Assembly (NCBI RefSeq): GCF_009883055.1
Contig: NZ_WWVR01000007.1
Location: 42,481-106,480 of the forward strand
DNA length: 64,000 bases
Source of the DNA: Blautia sp. BIOML-A1
Lineage (GTDB): Bacteria; Bacillota; Clostridia; Lachnospirales; Lachnospiraceae
Direction of reading: 5' to 3'
The translations under genes and the position numbers were made by a program. The first letter of the stretch is position 1; each line of letters begins with the position of its first letter. This document shows positions 1 through 9,378 of this stretch, in pieces. Below the pieces are notes generated by a model. The model searched no databases and was not told the DNA's origin. It saw nothing but the letters and a program-made list of their open reading frames with translations.

Positions 1-520
1 GCAGATACGGGAAAACAGACTCTTCAAACATCGGTTTCATCTCACCTGGAGGTCCGGGAAGAAGAATTGCTGTTTTACCCTTTTTCTCAAGGATCAGTCC
101 CGGTGCTGTACCATTATGATTATCCAGAACGATCGCCCCCTTTGGAACCATCGCCTGCTTATAATTGTTTGCTGTGATCTTTCTCTGTGGATTGTTCTTC
201 TTGTACTTCTTAAGATATTCCTCCATCAGCTCTTTGCTGTGAAGATCCTCCACAAGCTTCATTCCCATCACATCAGCCGTGACTTCCTTCGTCAGATCAT
301 CCTCTGTCGGTCCGAGACCTCCTGTCAGAATTACGACATCCGAACGGTCCAGTGCTGTCTGAATGGTTTCCCGCATACGTGCCTCATTGTCGCCCACTAC
401 TGTCTGATAATAGACAGACAGCCCAAGCTGTGCACATTTTTCGGAAAGATATGCACTGTTGGTATTTACAATGTTTCCAAGAAGTATTTCTGTTCCCACA
501 GAAATCAGCTCTGTTATCAT
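1..520 (-). CDS. cinA: CinA family protein, N-terminal part (runs off the window start)
   Basis: The first 173 residues of a competence/damage-inducible CinA-type protein are visible; the rest lies outside the window. The N-terminus MITELISVGTEILLG and the later TGGLGPTEDDLT and LLPGPPGEM segments are the hallmark loops of the MoCF/MoeA-like (COG1058) domain. This domain has ADP-ribose/CoA pyrophosphatase-type activity in some CinA proteins. The ATG at 520 is preceded by an AGGAGG-like ribosome site at about 528-534. It is the last visible gene of the minus-strand yicC-to-cinA cluster, directly after pgsA. Whether the C-terminal nicotinamide-nucleotide amidase domain is present cannot be seen. 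Confidence 0.88.
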   Translation of the reverse strand, partial: MITELISVGTEILLGNIVNTNSAYLSEKCAQLGLSVYYQTVVGDNEARMRETIQTALDRSDVVILTGGLGPTEDDLTKEVTADVMGMKLVEDLHSKELMEEYLKKYKKNNPQRKITANNYKQAMVPKGAIVLDNHNGTAPGLILEKKGKTAILLPGPPGEMKPMFEESVFPYL

Positions 521-547
521 TTGATACACCTCCTGTTTTGCTGCAGG

Positions 548-1090
548 TTATTCCTGCATGGACAGAACGCTGCGGTTCTGCCAGATGTAAGTCATAAGTG
601 AAATAACGGTAAGTGCAAGAGAGAGCCAGATAAAAATCTGCTCCAGGATCACAAACACAGAAAGATCAAAGTGCAGAATCAACAGAATGATCATGATCAT
701 CTGTGATACGGTCTTGAACTTGCCCCAGTAGTTCGCCGCAATAACAATCCCGTTCTCTGCAGCGATCAGACGAAATCCACTGATAATAAATTCTCTTCCG
801 ATAATGATGATCACAAACCAGGCCGGAAGTCTGCCAAGCTCGATCATACAGATCATTGCAGAGCAGACCAGAAGCTTGTCTGCAAGAGGATCCATAAATT
901 TACCAAAATTCGTCACTAAATGATTTTTGCGGGCCAGATATCCGTCAAACCAGTCCGTAATACTTGCTGCCACAAAAAGGATAAGAGAGATATAACGATT
1001 TGCCTCTCCACCCCATCCTGTCAAAAGAAACACTACAAGAAACGGCACCATGATCATTCTTGCCACTGTCAGTTTATTCGGTGTATTCAT
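548..1090 (-). CDS. pgsA: CDP-diacylglycerol--glycerol-3-phosphate 3-phosphatidyltransferase
   Basis: This 180-residue membrane enzyme makes phosphatidylglycerophosphate, the first committed step to phosphatidylglycerol and cardiolipin. The CDP-alcohol phosphotransferase signature is complete: D46, D49, G50, A53, R54, G63, D67 and D71 fit D-x2-D-G-x2-A-R-x8-G-x3-D-x3-D. Several hydrophobic helices follow, as usual for this short family. Its start overlaps the end of rimO by 17 bases, so the two are translationally close. rimO-pgsA-cinA is a common order in Clostridia and bacilli. Confidence 0.95.
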   Translation of the reverse strand: MNTPNKLTVARMIMVPFLVVFLLTGWGGEANRYISLILFVAASITDWFDGYLARKNHLVTNFGKFMDPLADKLLVCSAMICMIELGRLPAWFVIIIIGREFIISGFRLIAAENGIVIAANYWGKFKTVSQMIMIILLILHFDLSVFVILEQIFIWLSLALTVISLMTYIWQNRSVLSMQE

Positions 1091-2411
1091 CAGCCAACTC
1101 TCCTATCAAATCGTATTCCAGTGCACCGGTCACGCAGACACGGGCAAAATCACCAGTTACAAGAAGCTCTCCTGTCTGAACAAAGAGATAACCGTCTACC
1201 TTCGGTGCATCTGCATAAGTTCTTCCAATGTAGGCACTCTCGCCGGACACCTTGCCTTCGATCATAACAAGAAGCTCCTGTCCGATCCGTTCACTGCCTT
1301 TCTCCAGGGAAATCTCCTGCTGAAGAGACATGATCTCATCCCTGCGCTCTTCTTTGACTTCCTCCGGAACCTGTCCTTCCATACTCTCCGCCGGTGTTCC
1401 TTCTTCCGGAGAATAGGTAAATACGCCAAGACGGTCAAATTCCATCTCGTCCACAAATTCCATCAGTTCCTCATGATCCTCCTGTGTCTCACCCGGGAAA
1501 CCTGTGATCAGAGAAGTACGGAGCACAATATCCGGAATTTCGCGGCGAAGCTTTGTAATGATATCTGTAAGCTGCTTTCTGGTGGTACGGCGTCCCATTC
1601 TCTTAAGAATACGGTCGCTTGCATGCTGGATTGGAAGATCAAGATAATTACATATCTTCTTTTCTTCCTTCATGACCTGGATCAGTTCATCATAAATCTC
1701 CTCCGGATAACAGTAGAGAACACGTATCCAGCGGATTCCCCTGATCTGGCAGAGCTTCTTGAGCAGAATGTGAAGTGTTTTCCTGCCGTAGAGATCCGTA
1801 CCATAGACAGTAGTTTCCTGTGCTACAAGAATCAGTTCCTTCACTCCCTGAGAAGCCATATATTCTGCCTGCGCAAGAAGACGTTCCTCCGGAACACTTC
1901 TGAAGCTGCCTCGAAGAGACGGGATGATACAGTAAGTACAATGCTTGTCACAGCCTTCTGCAATCTTGAGATATCCAAAATGACCACCTGTCGTCAGTAC
2001 CCGTCTGCCGGAGTCCTCCGGAAGTTCATTGATATCGCGGAATTCTTGAAAAACATGACCCGCCTGCACTTCATTTAATGCCTTTACAATATCCCCGTAG
2101 GAGGTTGTTCCAAGAACCGCATCCACCTCCGGGATTTCCTGTGTGATTTCTTCTTTATAGCGCTGTGCCATGCAGCCTGTTACGACCAGTGCCTTACATT
2201 TACCGGTCTTCTTGTATTCTGCCATTTCAAGGATCGTGTTGACACTCTCCTCCTTGGCATCATGAATGAAACAGCACGTGTTGATCACAATCGCTTCTGC
2301 CTCTTCCTCTGAATCAACGATCTCATGCCCGCTTCCCGTAAGAAGACCCAGCATCTCCTCTGAATCCGCAAGGTTCTTGTCACAACCCAGTGATATAAAT
2401 AAAATTTTCAT
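1074..2411 (-). CDS. rimO: Ribosomal protein S12 (Asp) methylthiotransferase RimO
   Basis: A radical-SAM enzyme of 445 residues that methylthiolates an aspartate of ribosomal protein S12. Three N-terminal cysteines for the auxiliary cluster (C10, C46 and C80) precede the radical-SAM C154-x3-C158-x2-C161 motif. A C-terminal TRAM domain follows. The GCDKN start and the CDKHCTYC loop favour RimO over the tRNA enzyme MiaB. I chose the ATG at 2411 because an AGGAG site lies just upstream; an upstream in-frame start adds seven residues without a better site. Confidence 0.93.
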   Translation of the reverse strand: MKILFISLGCDKNLADSEEMLGLLTGSGHEIVDSEEEAEAIVINTCCFIHDAKEESVNTILEMAEYKKTGKCKALVVTGCMAQRYKEEITQEIPEVDAVLGTTSYGDIVKALNEVQAGHVFQEFRDINELPEDSGRRVLTTGGHFGYLKIAEGCDKHCTYCIIPSLRGSFRSVPEERLLAQAEYMASQGVKELILVAQETTVYGTDLYGRKTLHILLKKLCQIRGIRWIRVLYCYPEEIYDELIQVMKEEKKICNYLDLPIQHASDRILKRMGRRTTRKQLTDIITKLRREIPDIVLRTSLITGFPGETQEDHEELMEFVDEMEFDRLGVFTYSPEEGTPAESMEGQVPEEVKEERRDEIMSLQQEISLEKGSERIGQELLVMIEGKVSGESAYIGRTYADAPKVDGYLFVQTGELLVTGDFARVCVTGALEYDLIGELADEYTE

Positions 2412-2467
2412 AATAAATCTCCTGATACACATAATCAGAAGACAAACTGCCTTCTGATTATCATACT

Positions 2468-2803
2468 TTACTGATTATTTTCTTCGTTTGTTTCTTCTGT
2501 TACAGCCTCTGCAGTCTCTGCAGTTTCTTCAGAAACAGCCGGTGCAGCTTCCTGTGTCTCTTCTTCCTCAGATGTTGCTACGATTTTGACTTTGCCCTTG
2601 TATAATTCATCAATGGCGATAGCAAGCGGTTTCTTACCTGCTGCACCATCAACAAGCGGCTCACTTCCTGCGATCAGCTGTCTTGCTCTCTTGCTGGTTG
2701 CCAGCACCAGAGAATAACGGCTGTTGAGCATCATTGTGTTATCATCTTCCTCTGCATTGTTGTTGATTGCCTGAATCAGTTCTGTATATGACGGATGTAT
2801 CAT
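2468..2803 (-). CDS. rpoZ: DNA-directed RNA polymerase subunit omega
   Basis: This 111-residue protein carries the omega signature NSRYSLVLATSKRARQL, which binds the beta-prime C-terminus and helps assemble and stabilise RNA polymerase. Its C-terminal 35 residues are a Glu/Thr/Ala-rich acidic tail, longer than in E. coli omega. It follows gmk, as in most Firmicutes. Confidence 0.93.
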   Translation of the reverse strand: MIHPSYTELIQAINNNAEEDDNTMMLNSRYSLVLATSKRARQLIAGSEPLVDGAAGKKPLAIAIDELYKGKVKIVATSEEEETQEAAPAVSEETAETAEAVTEETNEENNQ

Positions 2804-2836
2804 ATTAAAAATCTCCTTTCATGTGTCAGTTTTGTT

Positions 2837-3460
2837 TTATTTAAAAAATTCGCGGGACTCCTTCTGAATCGTCCTGATAAATTCTCCGTTGCGCTCTGCA
2901 CGGCGTCTTTCACTCAGGATAATCTCATGAAGTTCATCCACACAATTCTCCACAACATCATTCACGAGCAGATAATCGTAAGATTCGATTCCCTCTGCCT
3001 CCTCAGCTGCTCTTCTGAGACGTGACTCGATCACAGCCTGCGTTTCGGTACCTCTTCCTACCAGACGGTTCTTAAGTTCCCGGATTGTTGGCGGTGTCAC
3101 AAATACCAGAACGGTGTCTGAGATTTTTTCCTTGATCTTCATGGCACCCTGGATCTCAATCTCCAGGATCACATTCTTACCTCTGGAAAGCATCTCTTCT
3201 ACATAAGCACGCGGAGTTCCGTAATAATTCTCTACATACTGAGCATACTCCAGCAGCTCATCTGCCTCGATCATTGCCTCTACTTCTTCTTTTGTCCTGA
3301 AAAAATAATCTCTGCCATCCACTTCTCCCTCTCGCGGTTTCCTGGTAGTGACAGATATGGAAAGTACACAGTCGTCATACTTCTCTAGCAGACGTCTCAT
3401 CACTGTACCCTTTCCGGCCCCGGAAAATCCGGATACTACGGTTAAAACTCCCTTACTCAT
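2837..3460 (-). CDS. gmk: Guanylate kinase
   Basis: ATP:GMP phosphotransferase of 207 residues. The P-loop GFSGAGKGT is at residues 11-19, followed by the GMP-binding SVTTRKPREGE and the RDYFF segment. The start at 3460 gives the family's usual N-terminus; a 27-residue upstream extension is open but runs through remA and looks unlike the family. It overlaps the end of remA by 8 bases. The remA-gmk-rpoZ order is conserved in Firmicutes. Confidence 0.95.
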   Translation of the reverse strand: MSKGVLTVVSGFSGAGKGTVMRRLLEKYDDCVLSISVTTRKPREGEVDGRDYFFRTKEEVEAMIEADELLEYAQYVENYYGTPRAYVEEMLSRGKNVILEIEIQGAMKIKEKISDTVLVFVTPPTIRELKNRLVGRGTETQAVIESRLRRAAEEAEGIESYDYLLVNDVVENCVDELHEIILSERRRAERNGEFIRTIQKESREFFK

Positions 3461-3725
3461 GCTCCTCTTCCCTTTCCTCATAGTCATATGCCTCTGCAAA
3501 TCTCCTGGCAATCGTCTCCGGCTGAAGTGCAGACAAAACAAGATAATCGTCAGATGTAACGATCACAGCCTTGGTCTTGCGTCCCTGCGTTGCATCAATC
3601 AGCGAACGGGTACCCTTGATACTCTGTACCATTCGCTTCACCGGTGCAGCATCAGGACTGACAACTGCCACGATCTTGCGGGAATTTACTACGTTTCCAA
3701 ATCCTATATTAATTAATTTAGCCAC
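3453..3725 (-). CDS. remA: RemA/DUF370 family DNA-binding regulator
   Basis: A 90-residue protein beginning MAKLINIGFGNVV. It matches the DUF370/RemA family, whose Bacillus member is a DNA-binding activator of biofilm-matrix operons. The conserved IDATQGRKTKAV segment is present. The start codon is GTG at 3725, with a GGAGG about 12 bases upstream. The C-terminus ends in an acidic EEREEE stretch overlapping the gmk start. In Clostridia its targets are not known; only the family membership is clear. Confidence 0.88.
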   Translation of the reverse strand: MAKLINIGFGNVVNSRKIVAVVSPDAAPVKRMVQSIKGTRSLIDATQGRKTKAVIVTSDDYLVLSALQPETIARRFAEAYDYEEREEEHE

Positions 3726-3743
3726 AGAAACTGTCTGCCTCCA

Positions 3744-4622
3744 TTACTCAATATTCTGAATCTGCTCGCGGATCTTCTCGATCTCTGTCTTAAGACCGAT
3801 TGCAATATCAGAGACTTCAAGGTCACTGGACTTTGACAGGATCGTATTTGCCTCACGGTTCATCTCCTGTGCCATAAAATCCATCTTACGTCCCACACCT
3901 TCCTGCTCCTCAAGCATTTTCTTCATTCCGAGGATGTGACTGTGCAGACGGACAGTCTCTTCATCATTACAGATCTTATCCGAAAACAGTACCACCTCCG
4001 CCGCGATGCGGTTGTCATCAATCTGGCTGTCCTGCAAAAGATCACGAACCTTCTGCTCCAGTTTCTCTCGATAGATGCGCACCACCTCCGGAGAACGCAC
4101 CTCCACTCTGCGGACCATTTCATCCAGACCATCCAGTTTCATAAGAAGATCCTCTCTCAAATGCTGTCCTTCTCTGGTGCGGGTCTCTACAAATTTCTCG
4201 CAGGCTTCCCTCAGAGGCTCCTCCAGAGATTTCCACAGTTCCTCCTCGTCTACCGTCTGCTCCTCCATCGTCAGAATCTCCGGATAACGGGAAAGAGCTG
4301 ATACACGGATGTCATTCTCCAGACCAAATTCATCCGCCATCTGCTGCAGATATCCAAGATACGCCGCCGCCAGATCATGATTATATTTCAGTGCCACATC
4401 ACCGCCTGTATAATCCTCATAGTTAATAAAAACATCAACTTTACCACGCTGCATATACTGCTTCATCAGGCTGCGCACCTGTCCCTCCAGCATATTGAAT
4501 TTACGCGGCATCTTGATGTTCAGATCCAGATATCTGTGATTGACAGATTTAAGTTCTACTGTAATCTTCTGCTGTCCGGTTACTTTTTCTGCATGGCCAA
4601 AGCCTGTCATACTTTTTATCAT
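3744..4622 (-). CDS. yicC: YicC/YloC family endoribonuclease
   Basis: A 292-residue protein starting MIKSMTGFGHAE, the family hallmark, with the C-terminal DUF1732 segment containing MDFMAQEMNREANT. YicC-type proteins are endoribonucleases in E. coli and Bacillus. It is the first gene of the seven-gene cluster down to cinA and has a strong promoter 40-75 bases upstream. I used the ATG at 4622 because the 19 upstream in-frame residues start inside the promoter region. Confidence 0.9.
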   Translation of the reverse strand: MIKSMTGFGHAEKVTGQQKITVELKSVNHRYLDLNIKMPRKFNMLEGQVRSLMKQYMQRGKVDVFINYEDYTGGDVALKYNHDLAAAYLGYLQQMADEFGLENDIRVSALSRYPEILTMEEQTVDEEELWKSLEEPLREACEKFVETRTREGQHLREDLLMKLDGLDEMVRRVEVRSPEVVRIYREKLEQKVRDLLQDSQIDDNRIAAEVVLFSDKICNDEETVRLHSHILGMKKMLEEQEGVGRKMDFMAQEMNREANTILSKSSDLEVSDIAIGLKTEIEKIREQIQNIE

Positions 4623-4667
4623 AGGTTTTCTCACTTTGCAAGTCTGTTCTTTACTACATACAGATTT

Positions 4668-4696
4668 ATTATAGTGCATTCTAAAATACTAGTCAA
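4668..4696 (-). promoter_or_regulatory. Sigma-A promoter of the yicC-remA-gmk-rpoZ-rimO-pgsA-cinA operon
   Basis: Read on the minus strand, TTGACT (4696-4691) and TATAAT (4673-4668) are separated by exactly 17 bases. Transcription would begin near 4661, about 40 bases before the yicC start. Confidence 0.8.
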
Positions 4697-4735
4697 TTTG
4701 TTTTTTTATTTATAACCCGGATTCTCGCGGAATAT

Positions 4736-4785
4736 GTTACTGCTCACTCCGTTCACAGCAACTTGGTCAAAATACATTCCAAATC
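4736..4785 (-). repeat. Dispersed palindromic repeat, copy A
   Basis: On the minus strand a 27-base imperfect palindrome (GTTGCTG...CAGTAAC arms around GAACGGAGTGA) follows a tail containing GGAATGTATTTTGACCAA. Copies B (9446) and C (11776) share the palindrome and part of the tail in the same orientation. It lies in the divergent yicC/rqcH promoter region. Confidence 0.75.
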
Positions 4786-4807
4786 ACTATCAAACAGTAA
4801 CCGTACA

Positions 4808-4837
4808 TTGACATTTCCGGCTCGAAAAGGTTACAAT
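4808..4837 (+). promoter_or_regulatory. Promoter of rqcH
   Basis: TTGACA at 4808-4813 and TACAAT at 4832-4837 are separated by 18 bases, about 60 bases upstream of the rqcH start. Confidence 0.65.
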
Positions 4838-4900
4838 AACAATAATTTCGTTATAAATGAAAATTTTGTATGTCTGATAAATAAAAAGGAGATTTTAACT

Positions 4901-6658
4901 ATGGCTTTTGATGGAATTACCATTGCGGCAATGGTTCAGGAATTACACCAGAATCTGGATGGCGGACGTTTTAACAAGATCGCCCAGCCTGAAGCAGATG
5001 CCTTAATGATCACAGGAAAGGGAGCAAACGGCCAGTGCAGACTTCTGCTCTCCGCCAACGCTTCCCTCCCTCTGATCTATTTTACGGATAAGAATAAACC
5101 AAGCCCGCTTACCGCACCAAACTTCTGCATGCTCCTGCGTAAGCACATCGGCAGTGCCCGCATCAGCAGTATCCACCAGCCCGGCATGGAACGAGTTGTG
5201 GAATTTGGACTGGAGCATCGCAATGAAATGGGAGACCCCTGTAAGAAATTTCTGATCATAGAATTGATGGGAAAACACAGCAATATCATCTTCTGCGATG
5301 AGAACCGTATGATCCTGGACAGCATCAAGCATGTTTCCTCTCATATGAGTTCTGTCCGCGAGGTTCTTCCGGGAAGAGATTATTTTCTTCCGCATACACA
5401 GGAAAAATCTGATCCGCTCACCATCACAGAAGCAGAATTTATCGAAAGAGTCTGCTGCAAACCCTGCAACATATCCAAGGCGATCTACAGCACTCTCACA
5501 GGTCTCAGCCCACTGATTGCAGAGGAGATATGCTACCGTGCTTCTATTGACGGAAGTGATGCCGCACAGTCACTGACTGAAACAGCCTCCATACACCTTT
5601 ATCATACCTTCCGAAGACTGATGGATCAGGTTTCCGAAGGAGATTTTACTCCAAACATCATTTACCGCGGCAGCGAACCGATAGAGTATTCTGTTCTTCC
5701 GCTGACTCAGTACGGAAAGGAATACCACAGTGAAACATTCTCTACTGTTTCCTCCATGCTGGAGACCTACTACGCATCCCGTGATACTCTGAACCGCATC
5801 CGCCAGAAGTCTTCCGACCTTCGCAGGATCGTACAGACTGCCCTTGAACGTAACCGCAAGAAATATGCACTTCAGCAGAAACAGATGAAAGACACTGCCA
5901 AAAAGGACAAATACAAGGTCTACGGTGAACTCATCAACACCTACGGCTATGGTCTGGAAGAGGGATGCAAATCTTTCAAGGCACTGAATTATTACACCAA
6001 CGAAGAAATCACCATTCCTCTGGATCCGACTCTCACCCCACAGGAAAACTCCAAAAAATATTTTGACCGCTATGGCAAGCTCAAACGTACGGAAGAAGCT
6101 CTGAACGAGCAGCTTGCCGATACCGAATCCGAGATCGAGCATCTGGAATCCATATCCAACGCACTCGATATTGCCCGTGCAGAGAGTGATCTGAGCCAGA
6201 TCAAGGAAGAGCTTACCGAGTATGGTTACATCAAAAAGCATTATTCCAGCAAAAAGGGTGCCAAAGCACAGACAAAATCCAAACCTTTCCACTATATTTC
6301 CAGTGACGGATTCGATATCTTTGTGGGCAAAAACAACTTCCAGAATGATGAACTGACATTTAAACAGGCAACGGGAAATGACTGGTGGTTCCATGCCAAA
6401 AAAATGGCCGGATCCCATGTCATCGTCAAAACTCCGGATGGAGAACTTCCGGACCGTACCTTCGAAGAGGCTGGCCGCCTCGCGGCTTATTACTCCAAAG
6501 GACAGACTGCACCAAAAGTCGAAATAGACTATATTCAGAAGAAACATGTCAAAAAACCGGGTGGTGCCAAACCTGGATTTGTAGTTTACTATACCAACTA
6601 TTCTTTGATGGCTGAACCGGATATTTCCGGAATCTCAGAAGCATCCGACGGGAAATAA
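4901..6658 (+). CDS. rqcH: Rqc2/RqcH-type NFACT protein (ribosome quality control)
   Basis: This 585-residue protein has the NFACT-N domain at its start (MAFDGITIAAMVQELHQ), a helical coiled-coil centre rich in Lys/Glu, and an NFACT-R (DUF814) domain near residues 450-560 with DWWFHAKKMAGSHVIVK. In Bacillus, RqcH binds stalled 50S subunits and recruits tRNA-Ala to add C-terminal alanine tails. Older annotation calls the family fibronectin-binding protein. The start at 4901 has an AAAAAGGAG site; the 46-residue upstream extension overlaps the promoter. Confidence 0.92.
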   Translation: MAFDGITIAAMVQELHQNLDGGRFNKIAQPEADALMITGKGANGQCRLLLSANASLPLIYFTDKNKPSPLTAPNFCMLLRKHIGSARISSIHQPGMERVVEFGLEHRNEMGDPCKKFLIIELMGKHSNIIFCDENRMILDSIKHVSSHMSSVREVLPGRDYFLPHTQEKSDPLTITEAEFIERVCCKPCNISKAIYSTLTGLSPLIAEEICYRASIDGSDAAQSLTETASIHLYHTFRRLMDQVSEGDFTPNIIYRGSEPIEYSVLPLTQYGKEYHSETFSTVSSMLETYYASRDTLNRIRQKSSDLRRIVQTALERNRKKYALQQKQMKDTAKKDKYKVYGELINTYGYGLEEGCKSFKALNYYTNEEITIPLDPTLTPQENSKKYFDRYGKLKRTEEALNEQLADTESEIEHLESISNALDIARAESDLSQIKEELTEYGYIKKHYSSKKGAKAQTKSKPFHYISSDGFDIFVGKNNFQNDELTFKQATGNDWWFHAKKMAGSHVIVKTPDGELPDRTFEEAGRLAAYYSKGQTAPKVEIDYIQKKHVKKPGGAKPGFVVYYTNYSLMAEPDISGISEASDGK

Positions 6659-6664
6659 AGTAAC

Positions 6665-6697
6665 AAAGGCTGTGACTTAAAGTCACAGCCTTTTCTC
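6665..6697. terminator. Bidirectional terminator between rqcH and thrC
   Basis: A 13-base-pair stem, AAAGGCTGTGACT paired with AGTCACAGCCTTT around a 3-base loop, is followed by TTTTCT on the plus strand. It lies between convergent genes. Confidence 0.9.
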
Positions 6698-6709
6698 TAT
6701 GGTCTTATC

Positions 6710-8200
6710 TCAGTGAATTCCAAGAATATCCTTAACCGCTGCCGGCATATCCGGTGCATCTACAACTCTGTCGTGAAGAACCGGAGCTGTACGGATCTCT
6801 TCTACCGCTCTCGGAATCTTGACTCCGGAGATTCTGGTCAGTTCATCTGCCAGAGCAAAATCATCCAATCCCTCTCCCTTATCAGAGATTGCAGCCATAA
6901 CACTTCTTGTGAATTTGTATGGGCTTGCTGTGGATGCGATCACTGTCGGAGTCGTATCCTTGGTGTCCTCGGTATATTTCTTATATACTCCTGCTGCAAC
7001 TGCTGTATGCGGGTCGATCACATAATCTGCATCCTCAAAGATTCTGCGGATCGCTTCTTTCGTTTCTTCTTCGCTGCAGTAGTTGCCATAGAAATCTGAA
7101 AGACCTGCTTTCATTTCGTCTGTAATGGTGTACTCTCCGCCCTGGCTTAATGCCTGCATCAGTTCCACACATTTCTCTGCATCCTCACCTGTGAGACGAT
7201 AGATCAGACGCTCCAGGTTACTGGAGATCAGAATGTCCATAGAAGGAGAAGTAGTAAGAATAAACTCTCTCTTTCTGTTATAGGTTCCTGTACGGAAGAA
7301 ATCAAACAGAACTTTGTTCTCATTGGAAGCACAGATCAGCTTATGGATCGGAAGTCCCATCTGTTTTGCATAAAATGCTGCAAGAATGTTTCCAAAGTTT
7401 CCTGTAGGAACTACAACATTGATCTCATCTCCTGCCTTGACAGTTCCGTCTTTGACCAGTTTTGCATATGCATATACATAATATACGATCTGTGGCACCA
7501 GACGTCCAATATTGATGGAATTGGCAGAGGAAAACTGGAATCCGGCTCCATCGAGTTCCGCTGCAAGTTCTTTGTCGTTGAACATCTTTTTGACAGCAGT
7601 CTGTGCGTCATCGAAGTTTCCTGTGATGCCTACGACTGCAGTGTTGGCACCCTTCTGTGTTACCATCTGTTTCTCCTGGATCGGACTTACTCCATGCTTC
7701 GGATAAAATACAATGATTCTTGTTCCAGGAACATCTGCAAAGCCTGCAAGGGCTGCTTTACCGGTATCTCCGGAAGTTGCAGTCAGGATCACGATCTCAT
7801 TTTTTACCTGATTCTTTCTTGCTGCTGTTGTCATCAAATGCGGAAGAATGGACAGTGCCATATCCTTAAATGCGATGGTGGAACCATGGAACAGTTCCAG
7901 ATAATAAGCTCCGTCTGCTTTATGAAGCGGGGCGATCTCTGTTGTGTCAAATTTCTCATCGTATGCATTTGCAATACAGTTCTTCAGCTCTTCCTCTGTA
8001 AAATCTGTAAGAAAACGGCTCATAACTTCATAGGCTGTTTCCTGATATGTCATCTGAGCAAGTTTCTCTACAGGAACATCCAGTTTCGGGATCGAAGTCG
8101 GTACAAACAGACCTCCATCTTCGGAAAGTCCTTTCAAAATAGCCATGGACGCGGTTACTGTTTCACCTTTGCCTCTGGTGCTCTTATATAATACCTGCAT
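6710..8200 (-). CDS. thrC: Threonine synthase
   Basis: PLP enzyme of 496 residues converting O-phosphohomoserine to threonine. The PLP lysine is K112 in HGSTIAFKDMA, and the phosphate-binding loop TATSGDTGKAAL is intact. The length and N-terminus (MQVLYKSTRG) fit the longer, fungal/proteobacterial-type threonine synthases. I chose the ATG at 8200 with an AGGAAG site; 25 upstream residues are open but not conserved. No hom or thrB is adjacent, and I see no T-box upstream. Confidence 0.94.
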   Translation of the reverse strand: MQVLYKSTRGKGETVTASMAILKGLSEDGGLFVPTSIPKLDVPVEKLAQMTYQETAYEVMSRFLTDFTEEELKNCIANAYDEKFDTTEIAPLHKADGAYYLELFHGSTIAFKDMALSILPHLMTTAARKNQVKNEIVILTATSGDTGKAALAGFADVPGTRIIVFYPKHGVSPIQEKQMVTQKGANTAVVGITGNFDDAQTAVKKMFNDKELAAELDGAGFQFSSANSINIGRLVPQIVYYVYAYAKLVKDGTVKAGDEINVVVPTGNFGNILAAFYAKQMGLPIHKLICASNENKVLFDFFRTGTYNRKREFILTTSPSMDILISSNLERLIYRLTGEDAEKCVELMQALSQGGEYTITDEMKAGLSDFYGNYCSEEETKEAIRRIFEDADYVIDPHTAVAAGVYKKYTEDTKDTTPTVIASTASPYKFTRSVMAAISDKGEGLDDFALADELTRISGVKIPRAVEEIRTAPVLHDRVVDAPDMPAAVKDILGIH

Positions 8201-8283
8201 GTATTCTTCCTGCCTTTCTTTGGTTATCTTTTTGATTTTTGTCATAGTATACCACGGTGACGTGTAAAATTCCATAGGAAATT

Positions 8284-8318
8284 TAAAAAGCTCCGAAAGA
8301 TTCTGTTTCTTTCGGAGC
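8284..8318 (-). terminator. Terminator of the SleB-type hydrolase gene
   Basis: A 10-base-pair stem (GCTCCGAAAG and its complement) at 8290-8318 is followed on the minus strand by TTTTTAAATTT. It separates the hydrolase gene from thrC. Confidence 0.88.
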
Positions 8319-8374
8319 TGTACGCCCTGTTATTCTTCTGCGGACATCTGCTTTACAAGCCCGGACACTGGCTT

Positions 8375-9250
8375 TTAATTCTCCGCGTTTTCTCTGAGAA
8401 CCTCATCCGGATATGTATAAAACTCATGAACACCATGCTTAAATAATCTCTTGAGATTCTTATCAAACCAGGAAATATTGCTCTTTGCAGCTGCTGATTT
8501 CTGAATAAAAAACAGTGCTCCCTTAGAATAATCCACCCCTTCGAGAACCTGCTTCACAGCTTCCTTCGTTTCCCTGGAAACAGTTACCTCAGAAATCCGG
8601 CCATCCTCAACCGGCGAAAACTGTGCCACACCATTATTGTATTCCCAGATCACATCTGTGACATTGTCCGGAAACTCACTGTACTTCACACGATTCATAA
8701 TTACATTGGCAACCATGATCCTGCCTTTGATGTCCTCTGTACCTGCCTCAGCCTCTACAATCTGCAGAAGGTTCTGATAATCCTCATCTGACATCATCTT
8801 TGCAGAGGATACAACATTGGAATCAAAATTATCTATCGTAGTAGCCATGGATTCACTGACATTCATCTCAACAGCCTGGCTGGTGATCTTCTGTACACGC
8901 TGACCTACAATCACATCCTCACACGAAGTACCGATCCTGTTGATCGTTGCTCCTGCAGACGGAGTTCCGCTCACACCGGATGCCACGCCTGCAATTCCAG
9001 ATGGAAGTTCATAACCCGCACCCTCATATGCACTGTTTACTGTACTCTCTGCTGCCGCATAAACTCTTTCCTGCCTGTTAAAACTGTCTGCGATCTTGAG
9101 GCCTCCTGAAACCGTCAGAACAGCAGCCGCACATACCGTCAGTGAAACAAAGCCTCTCATAGAAGCCGGCAGTTTCTTCCTGTTGTTATTCTTATTCTCA
9201 CCCTTAACGGGCGTTGGGATCTGATTTTCTGTTAATTCTGATTTCTTCAT
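8375..9250 (-). CDS. Secreted cell-wall hydrolase, SleB/CwlJ (Hydrolase_2) family
   Basis: The 291-residue protein has a short cytoplasmic N-terminus, one hydrophobic segment around residues 30-52 (signal anchor or signal peptide), a linker, and a C-terminal SleB/CwlJ catalytic domain from about residue 160. The family's catalytic glutamate region, QIVEAEAGTEDIKGRIMVAN, is present, as is NVIMNRV. Family members cleave spore-cortex or vegetative peptidoglycan. No spore-specific targeting is visible and the promoters look sigma-A-like, so a vegetative wall role is equally possible. Confidence 0.85.
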   Translation of the reverse strand: MKKSELTENQIPTPVKGENKNNNRKKLPASMRGFVSLTVCAAAVLTVSGGLKIADSFNRQERVYAAAESTVNSAYEGAGYELPSGIAGVASGVSGTPSAGATINRIGTSCEDVIVGQRVQKITSQAVEMNVSESMATTIDNFDSNVVSSAKMMSDEDYQNLLQIVEAEAGTEDIKGRIMVANVIMNRVKYSEFPDNVTDVIWEYNNGVAQFSPVEDGRISEVTVSRETKEAVKQVLEGVDYSKGALFFIQKSAAAKSNISWFDKNLKRLFKHGVHEFYTYPDEVLRENAEN

Positions 9251-9331
9251 ACTCTTATAATCCTTGCAATTTCATTATTTCTTTTTTTCTGAAATTATTT
9301 TTTCTGTAATATTTCTGTAATTTATAAGAAA

Positions 9332-9360
9332 ATTATATTTAATAATCACCCATCTGTCAA
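9332..9360 (-). promoter_or_regulatory. Promoter P1 of the SleB-type hydrolase gene
   Basis: On the minus strand TTGACA (9360-9355) and TATAAT (9337-9332) are 17 bases apart, a consensus sigma-A promoter. The 80-base leader has two ATTACAGAAA repeats. Confidence 0.85.
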
Positions 9361-9378
9361 GTGATTTTTATAATCCCT